Both the position numbers and the translations under genes were made by a program. Below the pieces are notes generated by a model. The model did no database searches, was not told the DNA's origin, and saw only the letters and a list, made by a program, of their open reading frames with translations. From Io17-Chloro-G2 sp034420695 (GTDB lineage Bacteria; Chloroflexota; Dehalococcoidia; Lucifugimonadales; UBA3495), in the NCBI GenBank assembly GCA_034420695.1, contig DAOULB010000055.1, positions 18,611-82,610 of the forward strand: a stretch of 64,000 nucleotides of DNA. Reading direction: 5' to 3'. This document shows, one piece after another, positions 1 through 8,109 of the stretch; position 1 is the stretch's first letter; every line of letters starts with the position of its first letter.

Positions 1-349
1 CCAGCATGGCGATCTCCTCGGCCAATCGCACCGGGTTGTCCGAGGTGGGCAGCATATTCCCCAGCATAAGTATCTTGGAGCGTGACGTGGTCCGGGCCAG
101 AATGCCCCCGGTGATGTTTACCTCCACGTCCATGCAGGAAGGAGTGTTGTGGTGCTCGTTGATCATCAGCCCATCGAAACCCACCTCCTCGGCGTACTGG
201 TACTCGTCCAAGTAGCGCTTGAACAGATCGTGGGCCTTGGCCGGGTCGAAGTAGGTGTTGGGGAACGTCAGCCGCATGGACGGGTATTTCTCCGCTTCCG
301 ACTCCGGAAACTCCGCGTAGGGAAGCTCGGTGAAGTAGTAAACGTCCAT
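1..349 (-). CDS. LLM-class flavin-dependent oxidoreductase, partial
   Basis: This is the N-terminal 116 residues of a luciferase-like (bacterial luciferase family, TIM barrel) monooxygenase; the rest lies beyond the window edge. The product begins MDVYYFTELPY and carries the family's early strand-helix pattern, including GFDGLMINEHHN, which resembles the 'D/E-H' segment of strand 3 in this family. The start is an ATG at 347-349 preceded by GGGGAGG at about 363-369, a strong ribosome binding site. Such enzymes use reduced FMN or F420 to oxidise small organic substrates; the substrate cannot be told from this fragment. Two further members lie at 22.9 and 33.0 kb. Confidence 0.85.
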   Translation of the reverse strand, partial: MDVYYFTELPYAEFPESEAEKYPSMRLTFPNTYFDPAKAHDLFKRYLDEYQYAEEVGFDGLMINEHHNTPSCMDVEVNITGGILARTTSRSKILMLGNMLPTSDNPVRLAEEIAML

Positions 350-450
350 CGGGCGGAATTACCTCCCCTGAAATGCTTCCGGCGGGCGAAATACGCCCGC
401 CGGGTAGTGGTAGTCCAGAGTCGTGGTCCAGTTTGAGGGGGGACAGCCCC

Positions 451-1236
451 CTAGGCCAGGAAGTCCAAGGCCGTCTTCACAAACTCGTCGGTCTTTTCGA
501 TCTCGGGCACGTGGCCGCAGTTATCGATCACCACCAAGTCCGAGCCCGGAATGGCCTTGTTGTAGAGCTCGCCGCACTCCAGCGGCACCAGCTTGTCCTG
601 TCGGCCCCACACTATCCGGGTGGGAATCTTCACCCTTCCCAGCAAACCGGGAAGGCGGGGGTTGAACATGTAGGGCTTCCAGCAAAGCCGCACCGACATT
701 TCCCGGTTCTGCTCCAAGGCGTCGGTCTGTTCCGGAGTAGGTTCGCCGCCAAAGAGCTGTTCGTACTCCGCCGCTTGGCCGGAATCGTGGAATAGCATCT
801 CGATGACTTGGGCCGGGCTGAGGATGAATATGTCCGCAATTTCGCCGTCCTGCGGCTTCACGCCCACGGCATCCACCAGCATCATCTTGCTGAAGGCGCT
901 GCGGCATACCGAGGCAATCTCGGAAGCCACCCATCCACCCATGGAAAACCCAATCGCCCGGCAACCCTCCAGCCCCTGCTCTTCCAGGAACCATGTATAG
1001 AAACCCGCCAAGTCGGGAATGTTTTCCAACCAGTCAGGCCGTTCTGACCCGGCGTAACCGGGATGGGTTGGAATGTGGACGGTGTAGTGGTCCGACAGGC
1101 TGTTAACGTAGTTCAGCCAGCCGGGATTGCCGCCAGCCCCGTGAAACACCACCAGTGGGTCCCCCGACCCTCCCTTTAGCACTTGGATCTTGGTACCCCC
1201 CACATCCACCATTTCCTCGGTAAACGCTGTGGTCAT
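451..1236 (-). CDS. alpha/beta hydrolase
   Basis: A 261-residue alpha/beta-hydrolase-fold enzyme, complete for the family. The oxyanion-hole motif FHGAGG is at residues 31-36, the nucleophile elbow GFSMGG puts Ser at 98, the acid is Asp214 in WGRQDKLVP, and the histidine is His242 in CGHVPEIE. It probably hydrolyses an ester or a C-C bond like the MhpC/BphD type, but the substrate is not visible. It lies about 100 bases upstream of the monooxygenase gene at the window start on the same strand, so the two may be co-transcribed. No signal peptide is seen; the protein should be cytoplasmic. Confidence 0.9.
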   Translation of the reverse strand: MTTAFTEEMVDVGGTKIQVLKGGSGDPLVVFHGAGGNPGWLNYVNSLSDHYTVHIPTHPGYAGSERPDWLENIPDLAGFYTWFLEEQGLEGCRAIGFSMGGWVASEIASVCRSAFSKMMLVDAVGVKPQDGEIADIFILSPAQVIEMLFHDSGQAAEYEQLFGGEPTPEQTDALEQNREMSVRLCWKPYMFNPRLPGLLGRVKIPTRIVWGRQDKLVPLECGELYNKAIPGSDLVVIDNCGHVPEIEKTDEFVKTALDFLA

Positions 1237-1487
1237 ACTTACAGTACTCTCCTCATCCTTGGATAAACCGGCTGGAGCAAAACAGCCGATCCTCAGCCTT
1301 GATTACAGGCCCGCTACCGCCCGCCGGCAACCCTGCCGGAAGGCGCGCCCAGAGGGACGGCAAGGGCAGCGGAATCGGGGTCTATCCTAATGGCGCGGTT
1401 GCTTGTGGTCAAGCGGGACTGGTCGAATCCGGTCCGCAGCATTAGGGGTTCGCAGTTGCGCTGCCAGCGGCTCTCCTATATCTTAGG

Positions 1488-1527
1488 TTGGGCTTCACCA
1501 GGCCCGCGGCCTGGCTTCCAAGCCCAA
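1488..1527 (+). promoter_or_regulatory. long leader hairpin upstream of serA
   Basis: An inverted repeat of TTGGGCTT (1488-1495) with AAGCCCAA (1520-1527) encloses a second perfect stem CCAGGCC (1498-1504)/GGCCTGG (1508-1514) with a CGC loop. It ends 41 bases before the serA start. No T-run follows on either strand, so it is not a standard terminator; it may be a leader RNA structure. I recognise no riboswitch or T-box consensus in the 1237-1568 gap. Confidence 0.45.
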
Positions 1528-1568
1528 ATCCAAGCTGCCCCCAAGGCGGCCAACCGCGACAGGAGACC

Positions 1569-3161
1569 ATGTCCAGAATCCTTGTTTCCGACCCAATAGC
1601 CAATGAAGGAGTTGAGCTGCTCCAGTCCCATTCCGGTGTGGTCGTCGACGTCAAGACCGGAATGAAGCCCCCGGAACTGCTGCAGGTCGTGGAAGACTAC
1701 GACGGCTTGGTGGTGCGCAGCGAGACCAAGGTAACCGCCGACGTAATCAAGCAAGCCAGCAAACTCCAGGTCATCGCCCGCGCCGGTATCGGCGTGGACA
1801 ACATCGACCTGGACGCTGCCACCGGCGCCGGCATCGCAGTGGTGAACGCCCCCACCGGCAACACCGTAGCCGCGGCGGAGCACACCCTGGCGCTGATGCT
1901 GGCCCTTTCCCGGAACATCGCCAATGCCAACCAGTCCATGAAGGAGGGCCAGTGGCGGCGCAGCGCCTTCATGGGCATCGAGGTGCGCAACAAGACCCTG
2001 GGCATCGCCGGCTTGGGCCGGGTGGGCTCCGAGGTGGCCCGAAGGGCCCAGAGCTTCGGCATGCGCCTGTTGGGCTACGACCCTTTCCTGTCCCCGGACC
2101 ACGCCGCCCGGTTGGGCGTGGAACTGATGGACTTGGGCGAAATGCTGGCCCTGTCCGACTTTGTCACCCTGCACACGCCGCTGACCGAAGGCACCCGGGA
2201 AATGATAGGTGCCGCCCAACTGGCCATGATCAAGCCCGGCGCCCGCATCATCAACGTAGCCCGTGGAGAACTCATCGATGAAGCCGCCCTGTTGGAGGCC
2301 CTGGACGGGGACCGGCTGGCCGCCGTGGCCTTGGACGTTTTCGCCCAAGAACCGCCCGTGGACAGCCGCCTGCCCCTGCATCCCAAGGTGCTGGTAACGC
2401 CCCACTTGGGCGCCTCAACGGAAGAGGCCCAGCGGGAAGTCGCCGTAGAAGCCGCGGAGCAGGTGCTGGCAGTCCTCAACGGCCAACCGGCGCGTAATAC
2501 GGTGAACGCTCCCTTCGTGCCCCCCGAAGTCCACGCCATGGTGGCCCCCTACCTGAAAGTGGGCTCGGTCCTGGGCAAGCTGCTCACCGCTATGGCCGAA
2601 GGGCAGTTCATGGGGCTGACTATCCGGTACGAGGGGGAGATAGCCCAGCACGACACCCCGATTATGAAGGCGGCCGTGCTGGCCGGGTTGCTGCAAGCGG
2701 TCAGCGGAGAAGTGGTGAACCTGATCAACGCACCCCTGCTGGCTTCGCAGCGGGGCTTGAACGTAACCGAGCAGCGCAGTCCCTTGGCCCAGGAGTACGC
2801 CAGCCTGATCACCGTCACCCTCAGCACCAACCAGGGCGACTTTACCCTGGCCGGCACCTCCATGCGGGACGAACCCCATATCGTCCGGGTCAACAACTAC
2901 TGGCTGGACCTGACCCTTTCGGTCCCTTACCTGCTCTTCGTGGATAACGAGGACCAACCGGGGTCCATCGGTGCGGTGGGCACAATAGCCGGAAGACACA
3001 ACATCAACATCAGCTTCATGGAAGTCGGGCGGCTCAGCCTCAGGGGGCGCGCCATGATGGTGTTGGGCTTGGACGATCCGGTCCCCGCCCCGGTTCTCGA
3101 TGAGATCAGGGCCCTTTCCCATATCCACAGCGCCCGCCTTGTGGTGATGCAGGCAAGGTGA
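1569..3161 (+). CDS. serA: D-3-phosphoglycerate dehydrogenase
   Basis: A 530-residue enzyme of the long (ASB plus ACT) type that oxidises 3-phosphoglycerate to 3-phosphohydroxypyruvate with NAD, the first step of serine synthesis. The NAD-binding GLGRVG is at residues 148-153; the catalytic set is Arg232 (ARGELID), Glu261 (AQEPP) and His279 (TPHLGAST). The allosteric substrate-binding region follows, and a C-terminal ACT domain (about 455-530) likely senses serine. The start ATG at 1569 is preceded by AGGAGA, and an upstream in-frame extension to 1488 runs through the leader hairpin and is unlikely. The next gene begins 64 bases downstream and may be co-transcribed. Confidence 0.96.
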   Translation: MSRILVSDPIANEGVELLQSHSGVVVDVKTGMKPPELLQVVEDYDGLVVRSETKVTADVIKQASKLQVIARAGIGVDNIDLDAATGAGIAVVNAPTGNTVAAAEHTLALMLALSRNIANANQSMKEGQWRRSAFMGIEVRNKTLGIAGLGRVGSEVARRAQSFGMRLLGYDPFLSPDHAARLGVELMDLGEMLALSDFVTLHTPLTEGTREMIGAAQLAMIKPGARIINVARGELIDEAALLEALDGDRLAAVALDVFAQEPPVDSRLPLHPKVLVTPHLGASTEEAQREVAVEAAEQVLAVLNGQPARNTVNAPFVPPEVHAMVAPYLKVGSVLGKLLTAMAEGQFMGLTIRYEGEIAQHDTPIMKAAVLAGLLQAVSGEVVNLINAPLLASQRGLNVTEQRSPLAQEYASLITVTLSTNQGDFTLAGTSMRDEPHIVRVNNYWLDLTLSVPYLLFVDNEDQPGSIGAVGTIAGRHNINISFMEVGRLSLRGRAMMVLGLDDPVPAPVLDEIRALSHIHSARLVVMQAR

Positions 3162-3225
3162 TGTAATCGTAGTGATGTAGGCATGGCGATCTAGGGGCAG
3201 TAATGCAACCCCGGAGGTTATAAAC

Positions 3226-4275
3226 GTGGCCGAAAGAATCGCTATCATGGGGCCGGGGGCGGTGGGCAGCTACGTCGGCGCTTTCCTGGTTAGAGAGGGT
3301 GAAGACGTAACTTTCATCGACATGTGGCCCGAGCACGTTGAGACCATGCGCCGGCAAGGGCTCCGGGCCAGCGGCAGCCAGGGCGACTTCACCGTCCCGG
3401 TCAACGCCATGCACCTCACCGACGCCCAGAACATCTCCGAGCCCTTCGACATGGCCTTCATCACCGTCAAGTCCTACGACACCGAGTGGGCCACCCACTT
3501 CATTAAGAGATACGTCAAGCCTGAAGGCTTCTTCCTGTCCATCCAGAACTGCTGGAACGACCCGGTCATCGGCGAAATAGTCGGGGCCAACCGGCAGCTC
3601 GGCTGCATCGCCTCCCACATCGAAGTGGCCCTGTGGGAGCCGGGCCACGTAATCCGCGGCGGGGAGCCCGGCCGGGACCACGGCCACGTGGTATTCCGGG
3701 TCGGTGAGCAGGACGGGCGCATCACGGAACGCTCCCAAACCATCGCCCAGAAACTGAATTGCATCGACGACGCCTACGCCACCGATAACCTCTGGGGCGA
3801 ACGCTGGGCCAAGCTGTGCCAGAACGGCATGGGCAACGCCATCTCCGCCATGTCCGGCCTCGGTTCCCAGGACATGGCCGATGACCCCCGCTGCCGCTCC
3901 ATCCGGATCCACTTGGCCAAGGAAGGCGCCAAGGTGGGCTTGGCCATGGGCCTGAACGTGGTTGACATCAGCGGCAAGCCCGCCGGGTTCTGGGCTGCCG
4001 CCGACCAAGGTGACGTCTTCGAAGAAGCCGACGCCCTTATGGCCTCCCGGGGCGGCAACGTCAACTGGCTGGCTTCCATGGCTCAAGACGTGCACAAGGG
4101 ACGCCACTCGGAAATTGACTACATGAACGGGCTGATCTCCCGCAAGGGACGGGAGGTTGCCGTGCCAACGCCTTACAACGACGCCATCGTCGAGGCAATG
4201 CATGGCATCGATGACGGCAGCATCGCCCAAGGGCCCGAGAACGTTGACCGCATCCTCAACGCCGTCAACGGGTAG
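3226..4275 (+). CDS. 2-dehydropantoate 2-reductase family (ApbA/PanE-like)
   Basis: A 349-residue NAD(P)-dependent reductase of the ketopantoate reductase family. The Rossmann motif GPGAVGSYVG starts near residue 9, and the C-terminal helical domain contains the expected KLCQNGMGNAISA segment, matching the family's Lys-x-x-x-Asn pattern. It starts at GTG with GGAGG at 3212-3216. The genuine PanE makes pantoate for coenzyme A; many relatives in oligotrophs reduce other 2-keto acids, and its place behind serA rather than panB/panC leaves the substrate open. The length is slightly above the usual 300-320 residues. Confidence 0.85.
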   Translation: MAERIAIMGPGAVGSYVGAFLVREGEDVTFIDMWPEHVETMRRQGLRASGSQGDFTVPVNAMHLTDAQNISEPFDMAFITVKSYDTEWATHFIKRYVKPEGFFLSIQNCWNDPVIGEIVGANRQLGCIASHIEVALWEPGHVIRGGEPGRDHGHVVFRVGEQDGRITERSQTIAQKLNCIDDAYATDNLWGERWAKLCQNGMGNAISAMSGLGSQDMADDPRCRSIRIHLAKEGAKVGLAMGLNVVDISGKPAGFWAAADQGDVFEEADALMASRGGNVNWLASMAQDVHKGRHSEIDYMNGLISRKGREVAVPTPYNDAIVEAMHGIDDGSIAQGPENVDRILNAVNG

Positions 4276-4320
4276 CAACTCCGGCGTCCCCGCTCAAGTC
4301 CGCCCGGCAGGAGTAAACCG

Positions 4321-4794
4321 ATGTTCGTCGTAGTGGAGCCCGCCGAGTTCTTCATGCACCGGGTCAAGCTAATCTTCGACGTGGAGACCCCCGACTCGGA
4401 GGACACCGAGGTCAGGGAGTACCTGCAACAGTGGGAGCTGGAGCCCAGGTACCTCTTCGATGACGAACTGGAAGGGCGCAAGTGCCAAGTAATGCAGTTC
4501 GGCGGCTGCTACTTGGGCCGTCACTTGGACGAACTGAGCAAGATCCAGCGCAAGGCGGTGGAAGTGGAAGTGTTGACTTCCGAAATTGAGGGCCATCTCG
4601 ACGGCCTTGAAGTGGAAGGGGCGTGCTTGTCCCAAGAGGCGGTCAAGTCCACTGCCACGGCTTTGGCCCCCCGGTTCAACGAAGACTCGGCCTTCCAAGC
4701 CAATGAAGAAGGTGAACTGATTGCCGTTCTCGACCGGGAAACGGTGATTGCCGCAGCCCGGGAGTTAATCACCGCAGGCGGCAACCCCAACTAA
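4321..4794 (+). CDS. hypothetical protein
   Basis: A 157-residue protein that I do not recognise. It starts at ATG after AGGAG (4310-4314) and ends 26 bases before a terminator, so it looks like the last gene of the serA group. The product is acidic, has no membrane segment or signal peptide, and includes two cysteines in its middle (RKCQVMQFGGCYLG) and one near residue 100. The C-terminal half is helical with many Glu and Ala. Nothing in it points to an enzyme family. Confidence 0.7.
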   Translation: MFVVVEPAEFFMHRVKLIFDVETPDSEDTEVREYLQQWELEPRYLFDDELEGRKCQVMQFGGCYLGRHLDELSKIQRKAVEVEVLTSEIEGHLDGLEVEGACLSQEAVKSTATALAPRFNEDSAFQANEEGELIAVLDRETVIAAARELITAGGNPN

Positions 4795-4820
4795 CCGCCC
4801 GTAACCCTCAACAAGACCGA

Positions 4821-4853
4821 GGCCCGGGTTCTGCCCGGGCCCCTTTGTTTGTT
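4821..4853 (+). terminator. intrinsic terminator
   Basis: GGCCCGGG (4821-4828) pairs with CCCGGGCC (4834-4841) around a 5-base loop and is followed by CCTTTGTTTGTT. It closes the serA-to-hypothetical transcription unit and sits just before the oppositely oriented tRNA-Gly. Confidence 0.8.
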
Positions 4854-4860
4854 GATGCAG

Positions 4861-4934
4861 TGGAGCGGGCGATGGGAATCGAACCCACGTGACCAGCTTG
4901 GAAGGCTGGAGCTCTACCACTGAGCTACGCCCGC
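4861..4934 (-). tRNA. tRNA-Gly (anticodon TCC)
   Basis: The minus strand folds into a full cloverleaf: acceptor GCGGGCG/CGCCCGC, D arm GCTC...GAGC, anticodon stem CCAGC/GCTGG with loop CTTCCAA giving anticodon TCC, a 4-base variable loop, and T arm GTGGG-TTCGATT-CCCAT. The 3' TCCA (discriminator plus CCA) is encoded. It reads glycine codons GGA and GGG. The 4935-5140 gap beyond it holds no further gene that I can support. Confidence 0.97.
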
Positions 4935-5140
4935 CCGCCTCAGAAACACTGGAACAATTATAAGGCTCGGAGCAAAACGCCGCCACTTGGAGCCTGGCCT
5001 TCTTCGTCCCAAACACCCAGCCGGATGCTTTCCTATGTCTGAGGCAGTTCGAGCCGATGGAAGCTGCTAGAATAGACCTCCTCCAAGAAATTGGTCGCCG
5101 CCAGTTCAACCAGTGAGTCAAGCAAGTCGATTAGCGCATA

Positions 5141-5401
5141 ATGACGAGCATGAACGAAACCGATTTGATGCAAAGAATCACAGCCAACCCGGACATCTTC
5201 GGTGGCAAGCCCATACTCCGCGGAAGGCGGCTGGCGGTCGAGCATGTTTTGGGGATGCTAGCGGCTGGCGACTCCCCTGAAGTTATTCTTTCCGGCTATT
5301 CCTGGTTGGAACCGGAGGATATACAGGCCTGCTTGCTTTATGCCCGCAAGGTCATCGCCAGGGAACGTATTGAACCTCTCACCATTGGGACAACTGGGTG
5401 A
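5141..5401 (+). CDS. DUF433 family antitoxin
   Basis: An 86-residue protein of the DUF433 family (small winged-helix, VapB-like antitoxins). The typical opening ITANPDIFGGKPILRGRRLAVEHVL and the helix-turn region ending in DIQACLLYARK are present. It overlaps the next gene by four bases, the standard layout of a DUF433/DUF5615 toxin-antitoxin pair in which the DNA-binding antitoxin comes first and represses the pair. An alternative ATG at 5150 is equally possible; neither start has a strong ribosome binding site. Confidence 0.88.
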   Translation: MTSMNETDLMQRITANPDIFGGKPILRGRRLAVEHVLGMLAAGDSPEVILSGYSWLEPEDIQACLLYARKVIARERIEPLTIGTTG

Positions 5402-5772
5402 GGTTGCTTCTCGACGCCTGCGTATGGGGCGGGGCAATTCCCCACCTCTTGGCAGACGGCCATGATGTCGAATGGGTAGGAGATTGGGAGGAAGATCCAG
5501 GGGATGCCAGTATCTTGGAATATGCCCTTGGAACTGATCGCATCTTGGTGACTCTGGACAAAGATTTTGGCGAACTCGCCGTACTCCACCAACAACCCCA
5601 TTCTGGAATTATCAGATTGGTCAACTGGCCGGCCCAACAGCAGTCGGGAGCTTGTCTGGGTGTGCTGGAGCGCTACGGTGACGAACTACTAAGGAGCGCA
5701 CTGGTAACCGCCGAGCCCGGCCGGGCCAGAATCCGGTCTGCGGAACGGCCTGACCACGAGTCCCGGTTCTAG
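5398..5772 (+). CDS. DUF5615 PIN-like toxin
   Basis: A 124-residue PIN-like protein. It opens with MRLLLDACVWGG, the first acidic residue (Asp) of the PIN active site, and contains LVTLDKDFGELA, the second acidic patch, as in DUF5615 proteins. These are predicted ribonuclease toxins partnered with DUF433 antitoxins. It starts at GTG inside the stop codon of the antitoxin, implying translational coupling. The C-terminal tail of about 25 residues is rich in Arg and Pro and is not part of the domain. Confidence 0.85.
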   Translation: MRLLLDACVWGGAIPHLLADGHDVEWVGDWEEDPGDASILEYALGTDRILVTLDKDFGELAVLHQQPHSGIIRLVNWPAQQQSGACLGVLERYGDELLRSALVTAEPGRARIRSAERPDHESRF

Positions 5773-5813
5773 AACCCACCACACTCCAACCCAACCAGAA
5801 AGAGGAGGACAAC

Positions 5814-6203
5814 ATGCCAAAGACCAGGAACAGCCACTTGGATATCGCACCGGGAGGCGCTCGCTTCAGCCGCGTCGTGCGCAGCGGCAGCTTGGTGTTC
5901 ATCGCCGGAGTCACCGCCCGGGGCTCCGACAGCCAAGGAGCCCCCTTTATGGACCAGCTTCGGGTGGTCCTCGACCGCATCATTCGAATAGTCGCCGCAG
6001 AAGGGGGAACCCCCGGCGACATCACCAAGTTCACCACCTACGTCACCAGCGTGGAGGACTGGCGGGCCACCGCACAACAGAACGACGCCCTGATGGAGGA
6101 GTTTTTCCAAGGGGAGTACCCGGCCAACACCTTAGTGGAGATTGGCGCCTTGGCCGAGCCGGGCCTGGACGTGGAGATCGAGGCCATTGCCGTAATCGAG
6201 TAG
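5814..6203 (+). CDS. RidA/YjgF family protein
   Basis: A 129-residue RidA-fold protein starting at an ATG with a strong AGGAGGAC site. Family landmarks include the SGSLVFIAGVTA-type strand, the TKFTTYVTS segment, and a C-terminal LVEIGALAEPGLDVEIEAIA strand, where the position before GALAEPG matches the usual 'xxV.aLa.pga.vEIe' ending. Canonical RidA hydrolyses reactive imine/enamine intermediates from pyridoxal-phosphate enzymes and keeps an Arg in the 'P.R' segment. Here the corresponding stretch reads YPANTLVEIG, so the Arg is absent and this is more likely a divergent subgroup. Confidence 0.85.
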   Translation: MPKTRNSHLDIAPGGARFSRVVRSGSLVFIAGVTARGSDSQGAPFMDQLRVVLDRIIRIVAAEGGTPGDITKFTTYVTSVEDWRATAQQNDALMEEFFQGEYPANTLVEIGALAEPGLDVEIEAIAVIE

Positions 6204-6292
6204 GCGGCCGGGCCTCCCTCGAGGCTGAATGCGGGGAGCTAAACGATCGATATTCCCACCGCCGGAGCCGCTGCTTCAGTGGCGTGAATATC

Positions 6293-6321
6293 GTAGGGGC
6301 GGGTTTGAAACCCGCCCCTAC
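6293..6321. repeat. palindromic repeat, short copy 1
   Basis: A near-perfect palindrome with 14-base arms around one G: GTAGGGGCGGGTTT-G-AAACCCGCCCCTAC. It is the core of a family found at five other places in the window. Here it lies between the convergent RidA and VOC genes, a place suited to a bidirectional terminator or a REP-type element. The longer flanks seen in other copies are missing. Confidence 0.9.
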
Positions 6322-6350
6322 TACTAACAACCATTATACGGGGGCAGCGA

Positions 6351-6758
6351 CTATTCGCTGGTCACCCACCCGGTGTGGGAAACGTCGATCACCATGTCAT
6401 GGGGGCCGCCCCACTTCTGCTCGTAGTTGCGGGGAACGTCGCCCAAGTTGACTTCGAGGCCGTCGCGGTTGCCCAAGGGCTTGCCGTTGACCTTCTCCAG
6501 CTTGGCGTTGGCCTCGTCCAAGTCGTCCACCTTGAAGCCGATGTGGTGGATGCCGTTGTAGTTGGGACCGTTCGGTCCCACGTCGGCGTCCTTCTCGGTC
6601 TTGTGGTTCAAGATGGCGAGGTTGATGTACCCGTCGCTGAGGAACACTGCGCCGTTGTCGCTCTTGCGTACGTCCACCATGTCGAAAGCCTCACGGAAAA
6701 AGGCGCCGACCTCAGCAGGGTTCTCGGTGGTGATTGCAATATGCCGAATCTTGGCCAT
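6351..6758 (-). CDS. VOC family protein (glyoxalase/dioxygenase fold)
   Basis: A 135-residue vicinal-oxygen-chelate protein with two beta-alpha-beta-beta-beta modules. The opening IRHIAITTENP gives the first metal-ligand His, and GIHHIGFKVDDLDEA in the middle gives the second module. The ribosome binding site TAGGAGGA precedes the ATG at 6758. The reaction is not identifiable: the family includes lyases, epimerases and ring-cleaving dioxygenases. It faces the RidA gene with the palindromic repeat between them. Confidence 0.85.
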   Translation of the reverse strand: MAKIRHIAITTENPAEVGAFFREAFDMVDVRKSDNGAVFLSDGYINLAILNHKTEKDADVGPNGPNYNGIHHIGFKVDDLDEANAKLEKVNGKPLGNRDGLEVNLGDVPRNYEQKWGGPHDMVIDVSHTGWVTSE

Positions 6759-7363
6759 GTTTCCATCCTCCTATACCGGCGTTTCCGCCGTTTTTGGGCT
6801 CGCGGGCCCGGTAAACGGGACTGTCGGGAAAGTATAACCTTGAGAAGTTGACTCCGCAATTCCTGTTCAGCCTTCGCCAGGGCAACCCAATTTAGAAACT
6901 GCAACCCTGCAGGGCCCTCCTTGAAGGCAACCCCTTCCGGACCATCCCCTGAATCCCAAGAATCCCGAGTCTGCCACGACCCCGGAAGCCGAAGCGCTGG
7001 CAATGTTCCATGTTTACTGACACTTCCTGCTTTACTTCCAGGATTGCAGCTCTCTAGCATGAATTTCAGGGCGCCCCGCTACGCGCCGCAACAGCGCCCC
7101 AGTCCAACCGGCCACTGAGGCCACCGGGAGTCCAATGCCCAACAGTCGGACCCAAGGAAACCCTTTCATGCTCAAGTTCCTCCAACTCGGTGCTCAACTC
7201 TCCCCGGACTTCGTTGGCCCCTTCAGACCCCCAAAGTGGTGGAAAATGGCGGGAAATGGTGGGGAATTTAAAACTTTCGGCCTTCGGCTCTGCCCAGAGG
7301 TTCAAGACCGGCACTGTCCCTTCAAGCCCGCAAAGTGGTGGGAAATGGCGGAAATTGGCGGGG

Positions 7364-7398
7364 AAAATAAAAACTCCGGCCCCATGCTCGGGCCGGAG
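7364..7398 (-). terminator. antisense intrinsic terminator in unit A leader
   Basis: CTCCGGCCC (7374-7382) and GGGCCGGAG (7390-7398) form a 9-bp stem with a 7-base loop. On the minus strand it is followed by TTTTTATTTT (7373-7364), a textbook terminator acting against the direction of the 110-residue gene. The equivalent in copy B is at 25278-25310. Confidence 0.7.
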
Positions 7399-7562
7399 CC
7401 CGCGGCCTCCCCGGACCCCACCCGGACGCAAATATGGGAGGAAATGAGAGGAAATGAGAGGGAAGTTTTAATTTCCGGCCCCGGTCCTCCGCCGGAGTAA
7501 GCCCTGCCCATCATCGCACCCAGCTAGTCCACTCACGAACTCATAAAGGAGAACATCGCGCC

Positions 7563-7895
7563 ATGCACCTCAATGAAATACGCCGCCGCATCGACGCCCT
7601 TCGCAGCAAGATGGTCCTGGAGTTGGCCGTTATCGAACTCCACCGCTTGGTCTGTGAATTTGCCCTCAAGTGGGGCATCGCCTTGGCCGGAGACCAGCCC
7701 GTGCCCGAACCCCACACCTTCCCCAGCAAGGTCGCCGCCGCCGGCGTCAAGCTGACTTCCCACATGGGCGCCGTCAAGTACCTCGAAGAGTGCCGGAGCA
7801 AGAACACCGCCCCCGAAGCCCAGAAGCTTCTCTACCGGCTGCTGCCCTGCGCCCGGGACTTCCCCTACAACGCCATCCTCGCCCTGGACGCCTAG
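7563..7895 (+). CDS. uncharacterised 110-aa protein of duplicated unit (copy A)
   Basis: A 110-residue, mostly helical protein that I do not recognise. It starts MHLNEIRRRID with AAGGAG about 15 bases upstream, has no signal peptide or membrane segment, and contains two cysteines and a Pro-rich turn (QPVPEPHTFP). Its copy at 24779-25111 differs at three residues only (Ala21/Thr, Asp44/Ser, Ser79/Asn by my count), so the protein has been kept intact since duplication. The conserved 550-base leader travels with it. A role in a small mobile or selfish element is an inference; no transposase or other known domain is visible. The following 7896-8109 gap holds a fourth purine-repeat module and no gene. 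Confidence 0.75.
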   Translation: MHLNEIRRRIDALRSKMVLELAVIELHRLVCEFALKWGIALAGDQPVPEPHTFPSKVAAAGVKLTSHMGAVKYLEECRSKNTAPEAQKLLYRLLPCARDFPYNAILALDA

Positions 7896-8109
7896 AGCTG
7901 GGGAGGAATCCCCGGGCCGGCATTGCCGGGAACCGGCCCCTCTTCCCCGCTGGGGCAGGAAATGGCGGAAAATGGCGGAAAATGGTGGGGGAACTAAAAA
8001 AAATCGGCCTTCGCCCAGCTCCGCCTCAAGCCGGAAATCTGCGGACGTTTGAGCGGGTGCGGCCAACCGGGTAAAATGGCCCCGCTCACCAAGGAACCGG
8101 GAGACAGTC

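Larger units (their letters stand above)
7013..7898 (+). repeat. 886-bp duplicated unit, copy A
   Basis: This stretch matches 24776-25661 on the opposite strand over its full length with no net gaps. The left limit is set by the sequence TTTACTGACACT and the right limit by the stop codon of the 110-residue gene; similarity stops sharply at both. It has about 550 bases of leader, then the gene. The leader contains three modules made of purine-rich GGAAATGGCGG-type repeats, an A/T tract and a G+C hairpin (starting near 7232, 7331 and 7435). A fourth module lies outside the unit at about 7958-8030. The two copies are in inverted orientation about 17 kb apart. Confidence 0.92.

Noticed and set aside
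1237..1568. T-box or riboswitch before serA
   Set aside because: No T-box sequence (GGGTGGNACCGCG-like) or other known aptamer consensus was found; only the hairpin is reported.
7232..7500. CRISPR-like or diversity-generating repeats in the unit leader
   Set aside because: Repeats are irregular in length and spacing with no spacers, and there is no cas gene or reverse transcriptase nearby.
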